DNA from: Tubiluchus corallicola
Lineage: Eukaryota > Priapulida > Priapulimorpha > Priapulimorphida > Tubiluchidae
DNA length: 60,000 nucleotides
Reading direction: 5' to 3'
Assembly (NCBI GenBank): GCA_030141605.1
Contig: JAQGDQ010000056.1
Coordinates: forward strand, 126,001 to 186,000
In this document: positions 26,522 to 41,500 of the stretch, piece by piece
How positions within the stretch are numbered: position 1 is the stretch's first letter
Layout of the letters: each line of letters starts with the position of its first letter
Made by a program: the position numbers and the translations under genes
The notes under the pieces: generated by a model
What the model saw: the letters and a program-made list of their open reading frames with translations, nothing else
Databases searched by the model: none
Told to the model about the DNA's origin: nothing

Positions 26522-29500
26522 GTAAGTTGATTAATGCAATTTCACATCTTGAAATTTTTGGTGTCTAAGTAATTTTTGTGGAATCTTTCAAGAAATATTT
26601 GCTAGCTAGCCCAGTACACAACCAATTTGCTAGCTAGCCCAGTACAATGGCAATAGGCCACCTGTATTTCTGGGGCCCGGAGCTTGGGCTCCTGTATTCG
26701 GCTTTTAATTCCCGTGTGCAAATTGCGTTTGGTACAGTGTTGCAGCATTTGATCACATACTAGCGATGCTTTTTCACTGAAACGAGTAAACTAAAGAGGT
26801 CTTCAACAAATTGTTGAAAAAGAAAAAAGATACGTGTGATGGTATCGTTTGACAACCTGAGGATGCATAAGTTAGTTTAAAACATGATAGTTTGCAGTCT
26901 CTTTCGATGAAAAAACATGCCTTATTTGAGACAAATTGTTCAAAAATTGGCTAAATTGATATTATGCCATTTGCCAGATATTTTGTGGAATTATATATAA
27001 CACCTGTAAAAGGTAAAGGATGACACGAGGAAAGCAAATTTCCACAGAAGTTGGTGCTATCAAAACTGTAGCCTGTAATGTGTTTATACAGTCACTCATA
27101 GATGATTATGGCACTAAATTTATAAAAATTATTATGTGGTTTATTGAGCACATTAAGAGTGTGCAATATTTATTTTTAGTTGATTCATGTTTTTGTGATA
27201 AGCCAAGGATGAAGCCCGACCCATATTTTGCATTTGGCATTTGCATGTTGAGCTTTGAGTATAGAATTTCAATTGCTTCTGTCATAATATTTTATTTTCA
27301 AGATTCTAGCAAAAAGTTGAAGGACGTTCTACATGAGTTTCATGGTGAAGGAGTCCTTTCCAAATATAATCCTGAAGAGGTAAGTACATTCAAACCATAG
27401 ATTTAAACTGGCTGACAAACAAACAAGAAAAATTATGGAATGATGCATACAAACAATAAACGTAAACATGATATTCAAGCTTTTTTAGCCCGTACTGACT
27501 TCACACAGACAGACACACAAGCTTGACCGTATTATGAAACGTGTGGAAAAATCAAAGCCTACTCTGTAATATTAATTACTACTAATTCGTGTGTTTTTCC
27601 CTGAGCATATCAATTAGTATTAATAAACTAAAATTAAGTAATAAACTTATAAGTAAAGCTAATGACAATAATGGTGATTGTCTGAAAGTAATATCTGTTG
27701 TAATACAATGCAAGAGAAATCATGCACTTCTGTGCATTAAAATTTGCATGTATTGTTGCTACTACTGCATCGTGATCACATCAATAACGTCACCCTGTAT
27801 GCTGCATATTTTCTTAACGATTTATTAAAAGCAGCTTCGAAAACACTTTGACATTTTGTAGAAGCATATTCTCTTTCATTAATTTTATTGATCTAGGATC
27901 AATCACGCTAATTAAAATTGCTAATTATAAATTTTACATTCGCCAGTAATTTATTGTTCAAAATGTCATCCACTTTTAATTGGCAAATGCAATCGGTGGC
28001 TTTTCTCAGCCATCATAAACTGGTTCTATCTCAGCGTAATTTGAAAATTTATTACATGCAGTGAAGATTAGTCTGCATGTCGTTGGCAGGAGACAAAATC
28101 TTTATGTTACTGTGCCGCCAAACTTACTTAACAGCTTAGGTTAACATAATATCCTGTGGTACTTTCTATAAAGCAAGATTGCAGTAAACTGAAGAACCTT
28201 CTCGCAATCTTAGATTGTTTTAGAATTTAGAGTCTAGTCAGGAAAGGCATCATGGGAAACCTTTATTTCTTGCTGTTAAAAGACTAATTGTTTCCTGAAA
28301 GAGCAGAAACTATTGACATGATTCTTGGAAAATTGCAGTGCAAGACCGTTTGTGTGTGTCTGCCATACCGAAATTAGATTTGAAATTGTTTATTAGCCTT
28401 GTCAACCATTCTGTGGTTGAAGTACATTATACCTTGTCAGATTTCGTTTGTGTTTTGCGCAGTCGTAATTCAAATCAAATATTTACAAATATTTTGAAAT
28501 GTTTGTTATGTTTAAACACTACAACACTACAACACATACAAAAAACTAGTTAGTTTTTGTATAGTGGTTGGCCCAATTCTTGCTTTACTTTTTTTATGTG
28601 TCACATTTATCTAATTTTAAGTTTCTGCCTTTGAACCATGTTTTCTCTGGTAAATGTAAATGGATTTGGGGGCATATTAAATGTTAGGATTGTAGCTCAA
28701 GATCAGCTTTCTAGTGCAAGCATCACTTGCATGATTCATATCAGTTGATTAGTAGTTGGATTGTGTCTGTACTTTATTTTTTTATAAATTCACAGCTTAC
28801 CATAGTAATAATAAAAGTAAAATAATAAAAAATATAAGTCACAAGTAGTGATGGTAAATACTTCATTGTTAACTGTTTATTGTTATACTATTTTACATAA
28901 TTGAATAGATTACATGATTTAATATGATATAATGTAAGCTTAATTGATAAAGTGCTATGATCACAAGTAAATTCCCGTTATTTATAAAATTTCATCAACA
29001 TTTTTGCTTGTAGCCAATTGACTATGAAGGGTTTAAATTGTTTATGGACACCTACCTCGAAGTGGATGTGCCTGCAGAACTGTGTCAACATCTTTTCTTG
29101 TCATTCATACGAAGGCCTGGCTCAGCTAAACCAGAAGATTTGAAAGGTACAGCATTGCAGTGTGAAATTAGTTTCTGTTGGTTTTTATTGTTAGTAGCGT
29201 ATTTAATAAGAATCAGTGTGCATGGAAACTGTTTAGCAATGTCAGTGCAAGCCAGTGCGTTTTCGTGGGCTTACTGACACGTCTTTACAATTAAAATTTG
29301 ATCAGCTGCTTTTTTCCTCACAAAGCTTGAAATGTTACACTACATTTATTTCACATTTAAACAAATTTTTGTCATTTGTGGATCGATTACTTGCAGAAAC
29401 GATTGTAATTATTTTCATTTGTTACAAAATTAAGTAATACTTTAAAACTTGAAAGACAAGTAAGTTGCGTTTTATGAGAAACTATCCAGAGTAGATAGTT

Positions 29501-32500
29501 TCTGATGTGCAAACTGTCGTTTCAACATTTTTGAAATTACAGCAGTATACGCGGACATTTTTTATTGTCCTTGGAGAGTATAATGGTGACTTAGCAATAT
29601 TTATTTGCCTTTTGTCAGGAAAAGACACAATAAAAGAAGTAGCGGCTGCAACTCAGCAGACGATGTGTGCAGCCATTACAGCTCACAATGAAAACAAGGA
29701 TAATATAAACGTGAGCTCTACTATACTGGATAAAGTAGAGGGCAAGCCTCATCACACCAGCATATCAGAAAAACTGCATGGATTAACAGAGAAGATCCAT
29801 ATGTTAAGCTACCATGGCAAACATGAAAGTTCCGGCAGTCTAGATACTGGAAGTCAAGGTCGTACAGGTATGATATTTCTTGAAGCTAGTGTATTAATGT
29901 TTCCTTTCTTTTCAGCAATGCCTAACATTTGGAAGACCTTCTTGTTGAAACAATACTGGCCAGTTCTTTGGTTTTGCTCTGTATAATGTTTATTGATAGG
30001 ATATTTTTAGCATTCTGCCAGTTGAAATGTCAGCCCTCCAGGGGTTTTGCTTGTTTGATAAAGCAACACATGCATGTGGCTCTTGTGTTCTCCGCTGGCA
30101 ATTGATTCAGTAGTGAAGCTGTTTTCATTATAGTGTTGAAAGTAGAACCGGTGAGAGACAATTGGACAACACCCTAATGCATACTTATTTAATTGCAGTT
30201 TGTCAACTGTTTAATTTACTAATTAACAAAATAGTAAAATGGTTTCGTTGTTCTGCTCAATGATCAGTTGACTTTTGGGCAAAGTCTTGGGCACATAATC
30301 AACATCTAACTTATCAATTAATAAAGGTAATATTAATAGCCTGATTTCATTTCATATTAAATTAGTAATCACTGGACCTATATTTCCTAATTAAATTGTC
30401 AATTGGAGTTGTTTACACTCGTAGATGAGTTAAAAAATTGCCTTAGTTTATGTATTATTAGGTTCAGGCTTGTCAGTTATTCTGTGTATACTTTGTATAC
30501 GTTTCTTTTTTGTTTGGACATCTCACCTTTTCAATGTTTTCCATGTTCGAGAGTTGGCAGTGTTTCACTAACGTTTATATCATATTTAAATGTCCACATT
30601 TTATTTATTAGTGTATCATAATTTTTTAAATTAAATGTTTAAGAAAAATCCTTATTTAACCTAAATCAGTGTGAAACGGGGTATTATAAGTTGTAATATC
30701 CAATCGTTATGCTGCGGGTAGAAATCGACAGTCCTTCAGTCATAAAAGACCCATTCTTTTGTCTTAATATCATTATTATATTAAAGTTAAAATTTCCAAA
30801 AATATCCCAGAATATAGTCACCTTTAGCTGCGAGATTGCTGGTAACATTATTTTCTAAGTTAACTTAATAAAGGTAGTATATTAGCAGCAGAACAAAAAA
30901 GCGAAAATGCTGGAAACATATTTTTTAATTGCCTAATGAAATATTGCTTGTTCTTCATTAAATACGCTTATGAGTTGTGCTTGCATTAGTGACTAATAGT
31001 GCTAATTTGTGGTGCTTGATTTTAGATTAATCACAACAATGTAGCTACCGATTAGTATTTTTACTGAGCGTTAAATACATTATTATGCATGTGAGATATG
31101 ACAAGTATATTGACAATAATCGCGATAATCTGACAATAATTTAAAATGTCATATTTCTTAGGATGCATTTATCATCCACACTCTACTATGTGAAGCCATT
31201 TGTTGGTTCTCTGTATGATATTTCTTCAACCAGGTAAATGGGCAGTGTGAGATTTTGCAGGCAATTTAAAAACAAGTAAGGCTGTAAATTGAGTACAGCT
31301 TATCGTGGATCTTGTGGTGCTAAGGCCAGTGCACTCTTTTTCATGTTGCCAGTCAGATGTGTATTTTTTTCATGTTTATACATCTTGTTACGACACTCCA
31401 GTTGTGATTTTAATGATCTTCCATAATAATGAGTTTTGGTTAAAATTCATGCTACTTGACGGATGATGCAAGTTATACTACAGCTTCGCATACATAGGGT
31501 GATTAAAAAACATAGCAAGTTTTTTGGAATGTTGTTGCTGTTTTAGAAAACGATTCTGCATTGTTAGGAGAATTATCATTGGCAGAGAATCAGATAAGAA
31601 CTAATCTTATCTTACTAACCCTTAATTTGAAGTGGAAAGATATTTGTTTAATTGTAGATGTTTATTTGAAGCACAAGAGAATAATACTAATTTCTTCTTA
31701 TCGTTGTACTAATGCTTCTGCATCACTGCTATTAACAATTTTTGCGGCTTGGTTTCTAGGGAGTTTCTCCAGTCAGACTCATCCCTCTATGAGCGTTCAC
31801 CGAACAGATGGCCATATAATTAGTGACACGAAGTCAGGAGATTCATCACCTATTCCTTCCAACCACTCACGAAACTCTTCGAAGAAATCAAACAATTCTG
31901 TTCTTACGCAGAATGGTAACTATTACCCAGAAGCTATGTGATTTTTTGCTAACCTTAGTTTCTGCACTTTTTTAAGCTGGCTAGATGCAGTGTGAAATAA
32001 CGCTTCCTAACATTTACTAAACTGCTGGTAAGTGGCAGTGTATATACTGTAATCTACATGGTGTATTTGTTAATGCTGCTTATTTAAATCTCATTTTGCA
32101 TTCAAAAACTGTTCCCTTTTTACTGTTTTGTGATCTTACGATCACCCTCAATAGTTTATCGGATTTTAGAGTGATTACCATATTTCTCTCATATCAAACT
32201 GTTTACAGGTCATTCGGAAGACTGGGTAAAACGTTCTGCCTCGTCGTTACTCAAGTCACATTCGGAGAGTAGTAAGCTATCAAAAGCCGGTAGTATTATT
32301 GATTTGCATACAGCTCGAGTGCCTTTAAAAGACATCGTATGTTACTTGTCATTGCTAGAGGGTGCTAGACCCAAGGATAAATTAGAATGTGAGTAACTCA
32401 AGCTTGTTTAAATAAACTGTAAAGGTTATTGCATTCCATTATTCGATTCGCACTAAATCTTTCAAAAAACCAAGTTCTGTTCAGGATATAGATATAGATA

Positions 32501-35500
32501 GAAGATTCGAATATGTTTTTTGATGGCTTTTGTGATTTATTTTTGCAGATTCTTAAACATCAAGTTTTTAGTTATTAGCGTGTTCGTTTTAATGATTTTC
32601 TGCAGTTTCACATGCTGTGAACATGTGTTAATGTATGTTTTTCAGTTCTTTTGCCAAATGAAACTGAAAATTGTTGGAACGTTTGCTAACACATGTTTGA
32701 AATAGATATGTTCAAACTGGCAGTTTTTCTAACAAAACCCCATAGGAGAATTCTTGTTCTGAATTTTTGGCTAAACCATTTTTTAAACTTTTGTTTTTTA
32801 CAGTTATGTTTAGGTTATATGACACGGATGGTAATGGCTTACTAGACAGTGCTGTGAGTATTTACTTAACATTCCTATAAACCTGATTTAATATTCATGT
32901 GTTATATAACCTTAACTTGTGCAAACACACTAGAAGCACACTAAGGTCTTAAATTAATTTTCATTTGTCTGTAACCAAATCACAACTTATAAATCCATGA
33001 TGAATTATCGATATTTATTATCACCTTTTCGTTAATAGTTTAGCTATCTGTTGTTTTTATCACCATGTTGTGTCATGGATAAAAAAGCTAGCATTCAAAG
33101 TTTAAACTAAGTTTTATTTACATTTTTTTATCATTAGCTTTTAGCTTTTATAACTGAATAAGATTAAACGATTTAATGTAACCTATTTTCTAAACAAACT
33201 TAAGTAGTATCTTATTTAGAAATCTTCACTATAAACATAATAGTGAAAATTAAAATGTCTAATAGTCGCTGCTGCATCTTGTCTGGTTTTTCGTCTGGTA
33301 CATCTTGTATGTCATATTCAATTGCTCTTTGTTGCACATTCAACATTTTAGCATTTGCTGATTTGTACTTTTTGTTAGCGCTGGTTGTTCAGTGTATTTG
33401 AAATCATTTGAAGTGTGTAGTATAATATGAATTTTCATCTTGAATGTTTATTCTAATAGTTTTGCTTTATTTTTCATACTTTTTTCAAAATTAACTGCTT
33501 ATTTTATACGATTTTAGGAACTGGATTGTATTGTAAATCAAATGATGAGTGTAGCAGAATATCTTGGTTGGGATGTAACTGAATTGAGGCCTGTAAGTAC
33601 CTTTGCATTATGATCATTGTGGATGTAGTCAGTAGTTACCACCAGAAAAAACCTTGTGTGGATATTACTGCTTCCTTTCAAAAATGCTTCTAAATTCAGT
33701 AAAATCTGTAAAATTTTGAATAAAGGCGATGATTAATCATTTTGTAACTGACTGTATTTAAAATGATAAAAAGTATCACAAGTGCCAATTGTAGATATAT
33801 GCTGCCTTGCAGACAATTTGTGTTTCAGTTTTTTGTGGCACTTTAGATGGCAGTTGCTAAAATTTATTTTCTAGATTCTTCAAGACATGATGGTGGAGAT
33901 TGATTACGACAATGACGGAACAATAACTTTAGAAGAATGGAAACGAGGAGGCATGACCACCATTCCACTGCTTGTCCTATTAGGATTAGATACTGTAAGT
34001 CTTATAATATTAGCCTGTGAGAGTAAATGAAGAAAGTTTTGATCGTCTGAGTTCGTGATTGAAAAACAAATAGCATTGACCAGCGTTGATCAATGAAATT
34101 TTTGTCATTTTGATAAATAATTATCCACAAAATTTCTGTGAATCCGTTGCTTTTGACAGCAGCAACTTTAGCTTCTTGAAATGAAGTTGGTGATTGCTGG
34201 TGATTAGTATTGATAACTAACAGACAAACTTACTGGCTCGTTATCCTAAAGTCCTAAGGTGACAGTTGGTTCATCACTAGGCATGAAATAGTGTAAGTGG
34301 TAGAACTAGATTCAAGAATTATATATTATAAATCTTTTAGTTGTTTGAGTATTATATTTTACTTGCATCAAATACAGTTTTATTGTACATAAATGTAATG
34401 AATGCATTTTTCACACTTATTCCCTATAAATGCATCTTTCACACTTTTAATATAATAGAACCTGTTTTGTCTGTTATGGTAGTTCCATATATCAGTTTTC
34501 TTGGCGAACTGTGAAACTGCATTTGGGTAGCATTTGTTTAGTCCATTTTTGAATAGTAGAAAACAAGCTCATTTATTTCATAGAAGCCAGAATTAAAACT
34601 TATCTGCGATCGAACAAATTTAATCATTGTTTAAGTTTATCTAATTATTTGCAACAGAATGTGATCAAAGACGATGGTAATCATGTGTGGCGATTGAAGC
34701 ATTTCAACAAGCCTGCATATTGTAACCTTTGTCTTAATATGTTGGTTGGTTTTGGAAAGCAAGGCCTCACATGTACATGTAAGTAAATTTTCAATGTGTC
34801 TACTTTATTAGAACACAGTATTTAGGATGCAACAATTAAAGCTCACTATAGATTTATGATAATAGATTTGAGATATCAGATTTCAGATGTCAGTTAGTGT
34901 GATGGCCGTAACTGCAAATCACTTATCTATGTTCCTAGACTTTAGTTAGTGTTTTCGGTGTACGAGACACTGAGTTAAACCAGTTAGTTAACATAGTATA
35001 ACATCATTAGTAAACATAGTAAGGCCCGAGGTTAACCATCCTCGAACCTAGTTAGCAGATTTAGCAGATAGGTTGATAACTGATGGAAACTACTTGTCTT
35101 CCAGTTTCATTTGTTCTACTGCCATCTGATTTTTTTTCTCTTTATATGTGCATTATCAAATGCGGTTGAAATAGCACTGCACTTCAGTGTCTCATAATAT
35201 TATATTTCATAACTAACAATGGTCTAGATTCTTGGTATTATTTTGAACAGTTAGTAGTAGGCCCTATATACTTATATAGCATATTATTATGAGCATAAAA
35301 ATGATTATGTTTCGTTATGTGTTTTAGTTTGTAAATACACTGTTCATGAGCGTTGTGTGCAGAGAGCACCAGCATCGTGCATAGGAACCTATGTCAAGTC
35401 CAAGAAAACTCCACAGGTATTAAAAAAAATTTACATTACACATTTCAGATGAAAAATTTTCATAAAAGCTAATAAAGTTAACTTTAGTATAACTTCCCTA

Positions 35501-38500
35501 GGGTTGGTTTTATTCCTGTTGCTGAGTTTTAGAATGAGTTTTATTCACAAAGATTAAGCCTTCAGCTACAATGTCAGGTGACATGTCGCAAAATAAAAAA
35601 AAATGGTATGCAACTGAACACCACTTAATTTCTGATGTAATTTTGAAACTCAGAGTTTTTATTAATGAAATGAAATAAAAATACACACTAGTAGAAACCT
35701 CTAAATGTTAGTCCTATAAGAAACCTGTTCTTTTCGATTCCCATTTTCGTATTTGGTAACGTGCCCCCGTTTACCAAATTTTTGGTTTAAGTTGATCAAA
35801 AATAAGTTCTGTGTTCTATAAATTTGAGTTAATGTGCAAAATGAGAACAAATTGTTTTCGACAATATGTTATGTTTTACAATTGAATCGTAATTCTTTGC
35901 GAATCAGAAAACTTGCACGATTTTACCTATCTTTATTTATGATCTAGTTAGACCTTCGTGTAACTATAAGCAATTTTATGATTTGTCGTTCTGCGTTGGT
36001 GATGGATCGGAAATATAAAATTGAAAGCAATGCAGTCTGATGTGTTTAATAGAACGAGTTTTCTGGAATAAATGTATTCGTTAGTTTTGTTCACAAGAAT
36101 CTATAAAGTTGTTTCCATTATTGATTTCCTGATTCAAATGGCAATGCTGCTATTAGTCACTAACTAATGTTGTTGCAGTAGTTCAGTTAAAATGTGTCAT
36201 TTCAAAAATCTTTATCTTTCTGATTAGGTGATGAATCACCACTGGATCGAGGGCAACTGTCCTGGTAAATGTGATCGCTGCAAAAAGTCAATAAAAAGTT
36301 ACAATGGTGTGACTGGATTGCATTGTTGTTGGTGCCAGATAACGGTAAAGCCACGCATGAAACATGAGGTTTTGATAGGCTGGTGTAGGGGTGTTTTGAT
36401 GTGCAGATTTGTGATTGTGAAAGTAGTTGTTTATCGAAACATCATGTTGAAGTTTAACATAAGAAATTAAGACTCCAATGAGCCTTTAGTCTTAGTGGTA
36501 AATTTTACTAATATTGTTTTTTGTGTATTTTAGCTGCACAATAAGTGCGCATCTCATATCAAACCAGAGTGCACTTTTGGTGACGTACGTGACCACATCT
36601 TGCCACCAACTGCCATCTGTCCTGCCGTGTTAGAAAGGCAGCCAGTTCCCAGTGGGAAGCGATCACTGAATCGTACCGACTCTTCTATGATGGACAGCTC
36701 GGGATTGCAAGTATGTATTTACTTGCTAACTTTAACTGGGAACATGAACATTTGTGTGTGTGAGTGTGATCTCTGAGCTTTTAGTACATTTAAATGGGGG
36801 TATGAACTTAATATATTGGTACAGTAGGTCCTCGCTTAACGACTCCCCGTTTAGCGACGTTTCGTTTTAACGATACGGAACATTTGACACCTTTTTCTCA
36901 GACGCAAAACGTTTCATTTTTACGACAATTTTTTTACTTTGCTCAAAGCCATTTTTATTTTATCGATCACATTTCTTTACCTAATTTGAAGCATTAAAAC
37001 GGTACATATTGCATTATTCTGTTCTAAAAACGCATAGTAACCTAAAGAGTGCAATTATTATAATGCTTTTGCTTCCCAACTGACTACGTACTAAATTGTG
37101 TCAAGCTTTTTGCCGATTTATGCGCCTCCAGACGCCCGAGTTTAAACTTTATGCCAAAGAATTTTGTCTGCAACCTGTTGCTATAACAACCAGGTTAGTA
37201 CTTCAAGAAATTTTTTCAAGGTCGCTTCATGCAGGCTTGGCATTCTTTACACAGTGGTTAACTGCGAACTGCCTATATATAGGCTGCAACGTTAAGGAGA
37301 GAAACCATTAGCAAGTCTAGCTAGATGTTATAGAAAGATAGGTGGTTTCATGAATAAAAACCATAAAATGTTTAATTTGTATGATTGAAGCAGCATTGAT
37401 TTTTACTTCATGAACGTATATCAGTTCTTTGACATTATTTTCTATGGAAGTCTTAGTTTCGTTTAACGACGTTTCGCTTAAAGTCTCATTTTTCTGGAAC
37501 GCTTTAAACGTCGTTAGGCGAGGACTTCTGGCTAATTAGCTATTGTTCTCTGTCATTCTCACTAATAGATCACCCATGCTAATACATACGTGTGGTGAAT
37601 TTGTAGTAGTTTTAGCTGCATTAATCTAATTATGGCATGTGTGATTACTTTGGTATTCGTATTCTGTATTAATTATTTTCAGTAATTGCAATAATTGCTA
37701 TTGTTCTTATGAACATGAGGTAATGGAGAAGATAATGTAGTGTAAGGATAATGTAATGAGTTTAATCACACTCTTGATATTTTTATGTTACATGTTGTAG
37801 TTTCAGATTACTCCACCAGCCAGCACTCATCCACTGCTGGTATTTATAAATCCAAAAAGCGGTGGCAAGCAGGGAACTCGGTTACTACGGAAATTCCAAT
37901 ACTTGCTAAATCCACGACAAGTTTTTAACTTAGCTAAAGGTGGTCCAGCACCAGGGTACGTCTTGCATTTGTAGGCATGCGCTAAGTATTTGTTACAAAA
38001 GTTATGGCATTTTCACCTCAAAAAAATGTAAGAAATATTTATACTGTCTAAAGATAAAATAAAGAAATTGTCTTGGCAGCGGTTTTTGCTTTCTTGCAGA
38101 CTACAGTTATTTCAGGAAGTTCGAGGATTCAGGGTTCTCTGTGCTGGAGGAGATGGAACTATAGGCTGGGTACTAGAAGTAATGGGTATGCAGTTGTTAT
38201 ACTTTACTACTCCTAAACATTATCACCCTCAACAGACAAGCCATCATAAGTTCTGTGAAAGGAGGGTGAAAGAGTGAGTCACAGAAGCGATCAAATACTT
38301 TTTAAGAAAATGAATTTCTTAAAGAAATCAATTCCACTCTGGTATAAAAAGACTTGCATCTAAATAGCTGATTTATGTAAACAATATTGGGTTATTTTTT
38401 CTCCAAGTATTTACACATGTGCAATAGATCATTCACCACGGTTAGTTTGTCATACAAAATTGTTTTAAGTTTAAATGGTCCAAGTTAATTTGCATACTGA

Positions 38501-41500
38501 TTGCATTGCATAGATGAATATTGTAATTTACCTACCAAGGAATAAAGCCATTACTACAGCAATAGGAAAACATTACAATTCTAGTTACAGAGCAACAATT
38601 TCTTTGCAGTTTTTAACCAAATATGACAAGCACAGAAGTAACACATTTTTGTTTCACATTTTGAGTATAACCTTCTCTTAACTTGCTATATCTTAATTTT
38701 CATATCTGGTAATAGTTCAGACTTCAGGCTGGTTGTCTATGTAAAATGTGATGTGTTTTCTTACAGAAATAAACGAAACAAAGTTTCTCCTTGCAATCTA
38801 CATTTGTAATTTTATAAAATTTTATAGATAAGATGAATTTTGGTCCGCCTCCTCCTGTCGCAATTCTGCCACTTGGCACTGGAAATGATTTGGCACGTTG
38901 TCTTCGATGGGGAGGAGGATACGAAGGTGAAAGCCTTGTCAAGTACTTGAAAAAGGTAGAAAGAGCTGTACCAGTTGCCTTAGATCGGTGGAATATTGAA
39001 TTTTCCAAGGCTGAAGAGGGTGATAATGAAGAAAAGGGTGATCCTATTCCTGGCAATATCATTACCAATTACTTTTCTATTGGTGTGGTAAGCTTGCATA
39101 TGATTTTGACACTTAAATTTTGTGTTTTTGTCTCATGCCATTTCTTGCCTTTCCTGCAAGATATCTTGCATTTTGGTGGGTGAAGAACTGTTGAAATAAT
39201 GTTTATCATGCAGATTTTGCATGTGATTCTGCAGATCTACTTTAATCAAATGAGAACTTATAACATTGTGGGATGTTATTGTATTGAAATGTGTTTTTAA
39301 GATGTTTGTCTTTTAAGCTAGTTTTGTGGTAAATATTTTGGTGACTCTATCAATTAAAATACTACATGTTGTTAACTAAAAATTCACTACGCAGTGCTTC
39401 TTTTTAGAATGCTCTGGGTCATTTATTTAAATTATAATGTAATCACAGTTACGTAAAGCTTTTCTGGTTATGCTTCTGTACTTGACGGGCACTCATTTAG
39501 TCAATGAGTTTGATGATTTTTTCGTTGGAGCTGGCTACAGTTATACTCGTTAATATTAGTTATTTCTACTTTCTGACAAGTGCTTTATAACTCTGACAGC
39601 TCTTCATGATCGACAGCAGCTTTTAAAACATAAGTGCTGTTTGGTTGTAGGTGCGAAAAAGCGCCATCATATGATTAAATTACAACTTATGCCACTTTTA
39701 CTACTTGTGCCTTACTGTGTTTGTTTTTTTCATTTCTTATTCCTATATTCTTTCCTTTCTTGGATTTTGACAGGATGCTTCCATTGCACACCGGTTCCAT
39801 ATTATGCGTGAAAAACATCCAGAAAAGTTTAATAGTCGCATGAAAAACAAACTATGGTATTTTGAATTTGGGACTTCGGAAACATTTTCCACAACGTGCA
39901 AAAACCTTCACGAAAAAATAGATATAATGGTAAGTAGGAAAATCTGACAGTTTCCTAGAACTTAAATATTTGTGGTGTAGTTTGGTATATGAAGAACTAT
40001 ACTAAAATAGCAAAATCAGATGTATAGAAAATCTATAAAATTAGAAAATTGCATTAAAGATTAAACATCACTGTGCTAGAATTTGAATAGCCATGTTCGT
40101 TTTGCCATTTTATTTGTTATTTAGTGTTACTACATAAAAATCAACAATCTAATAAATTTATTATTAAAGATCACATGTTTCTCCTCATCAGATTACATGT
40201 AAATTCGATCTATGCATGTTCGAATAAAGTGTGGGTGACTGTGCTTGCATTTAATGTGTGCATATAAGATTGGGCACTAAATTTGTAATATCCATTTTCT
40301 GCTTCGGTAAAATTGTACCCTGCTTATTCCAACCTTTTTTGAGATAATTTTGATGCAAATTAGCTTTCATCTAATTATTTTGAAAGTTTATTTGATTCAA
40401 ATGAGATTGGTCTAGATGGAAAACAAAGTTCACTGGGTGACTGTTACAGCTAGGACTTCACTCACCGAGCTTTTGGTTTTAGTGCATTTCAGTTCAAGCT
40501 GGTTGCATTCATATCATAGCCTTAATTATCTCACTAAACTAAAACTGTTATTGTCCCGAACAACAAAAATTGATCAGAGATTTCAGCAAGACTAACAGTT
40601 GAAACAACTTATTTGTAAATAATAAACAAATCTTTTAATTTTTAAATAGTATTTTAAATGCTGCTGTGAGCAAATCAACAAAAATAGCAAAAATAATATT
40701 TTGTAATTATTTTTGCAGGGATTTAAATACGAGAGTTGGCAAAATGTTTAATTTTTTGTCTTTTAAAAATCTCATATACGGATAGCATATTATCATTAAA
40801 ATATGATATGGTTTACTTAATTGTAAGCAAGACTTTTCATAACATTTGCACATTAGTTTAAAATAAGTCAGTAGAAAAAAATGCATTTTATATTTTGAAA
40901 ATATAAATTACCCTTCCAAAAAGTGCATGCAAAATTTTAAAATACAAATTATCCTTCTGAAAAGTGCATACAAACTTTTTTCTGATTTTGCATAGTGTGA
41001 TGGCGTCTCATTAGATCTTGCAAATGGCCCGTCATTAGAATGTATTGCTCTACTGAACATTCCAAGCATTTATGGTGGCTCTAACTTGTGGGGTGAAAAT
41101 CTTGGATCAAAGAAACGTGCCAAGCAGTCAAAGAGTCCAAAAAAACGTGAAAAAGAACGGGACTATTCTTCCAGTAGCTTATCATCGGGGTGTGATCCAA
41201 GCTTCATGGTGCAAGGTACTTTATTTTTGTTTATTTTTGTTTAATTTATTGGTAAGTGTTTCATAATTACTTATGAGGCTGTACCCATTTATTGTTTTAT
41301 ATTATCAGGCTTTACTTTCAATTGTGTTACAGTGAATGTTGCCTTAAACCTCCAGACTTGATTAACTAAGATAAGAGTTATTAAATTTATTGAATATTTA
41401 CATTTCCTTCTTGCATTAAGTGAAAAGAAAACACAAATTTAAATTGTAAAAATTAGATTCAAAAGAACAGTAAGTGAGGTTAGTGTGTATGTGTTGTTCG

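Noticed and set aside
38724-39068. Minus-strand frame of 114 codons
   Set aside because: It is antisense to kinase exon 16, whose + strand reading carries the conserved catalytic motifs.
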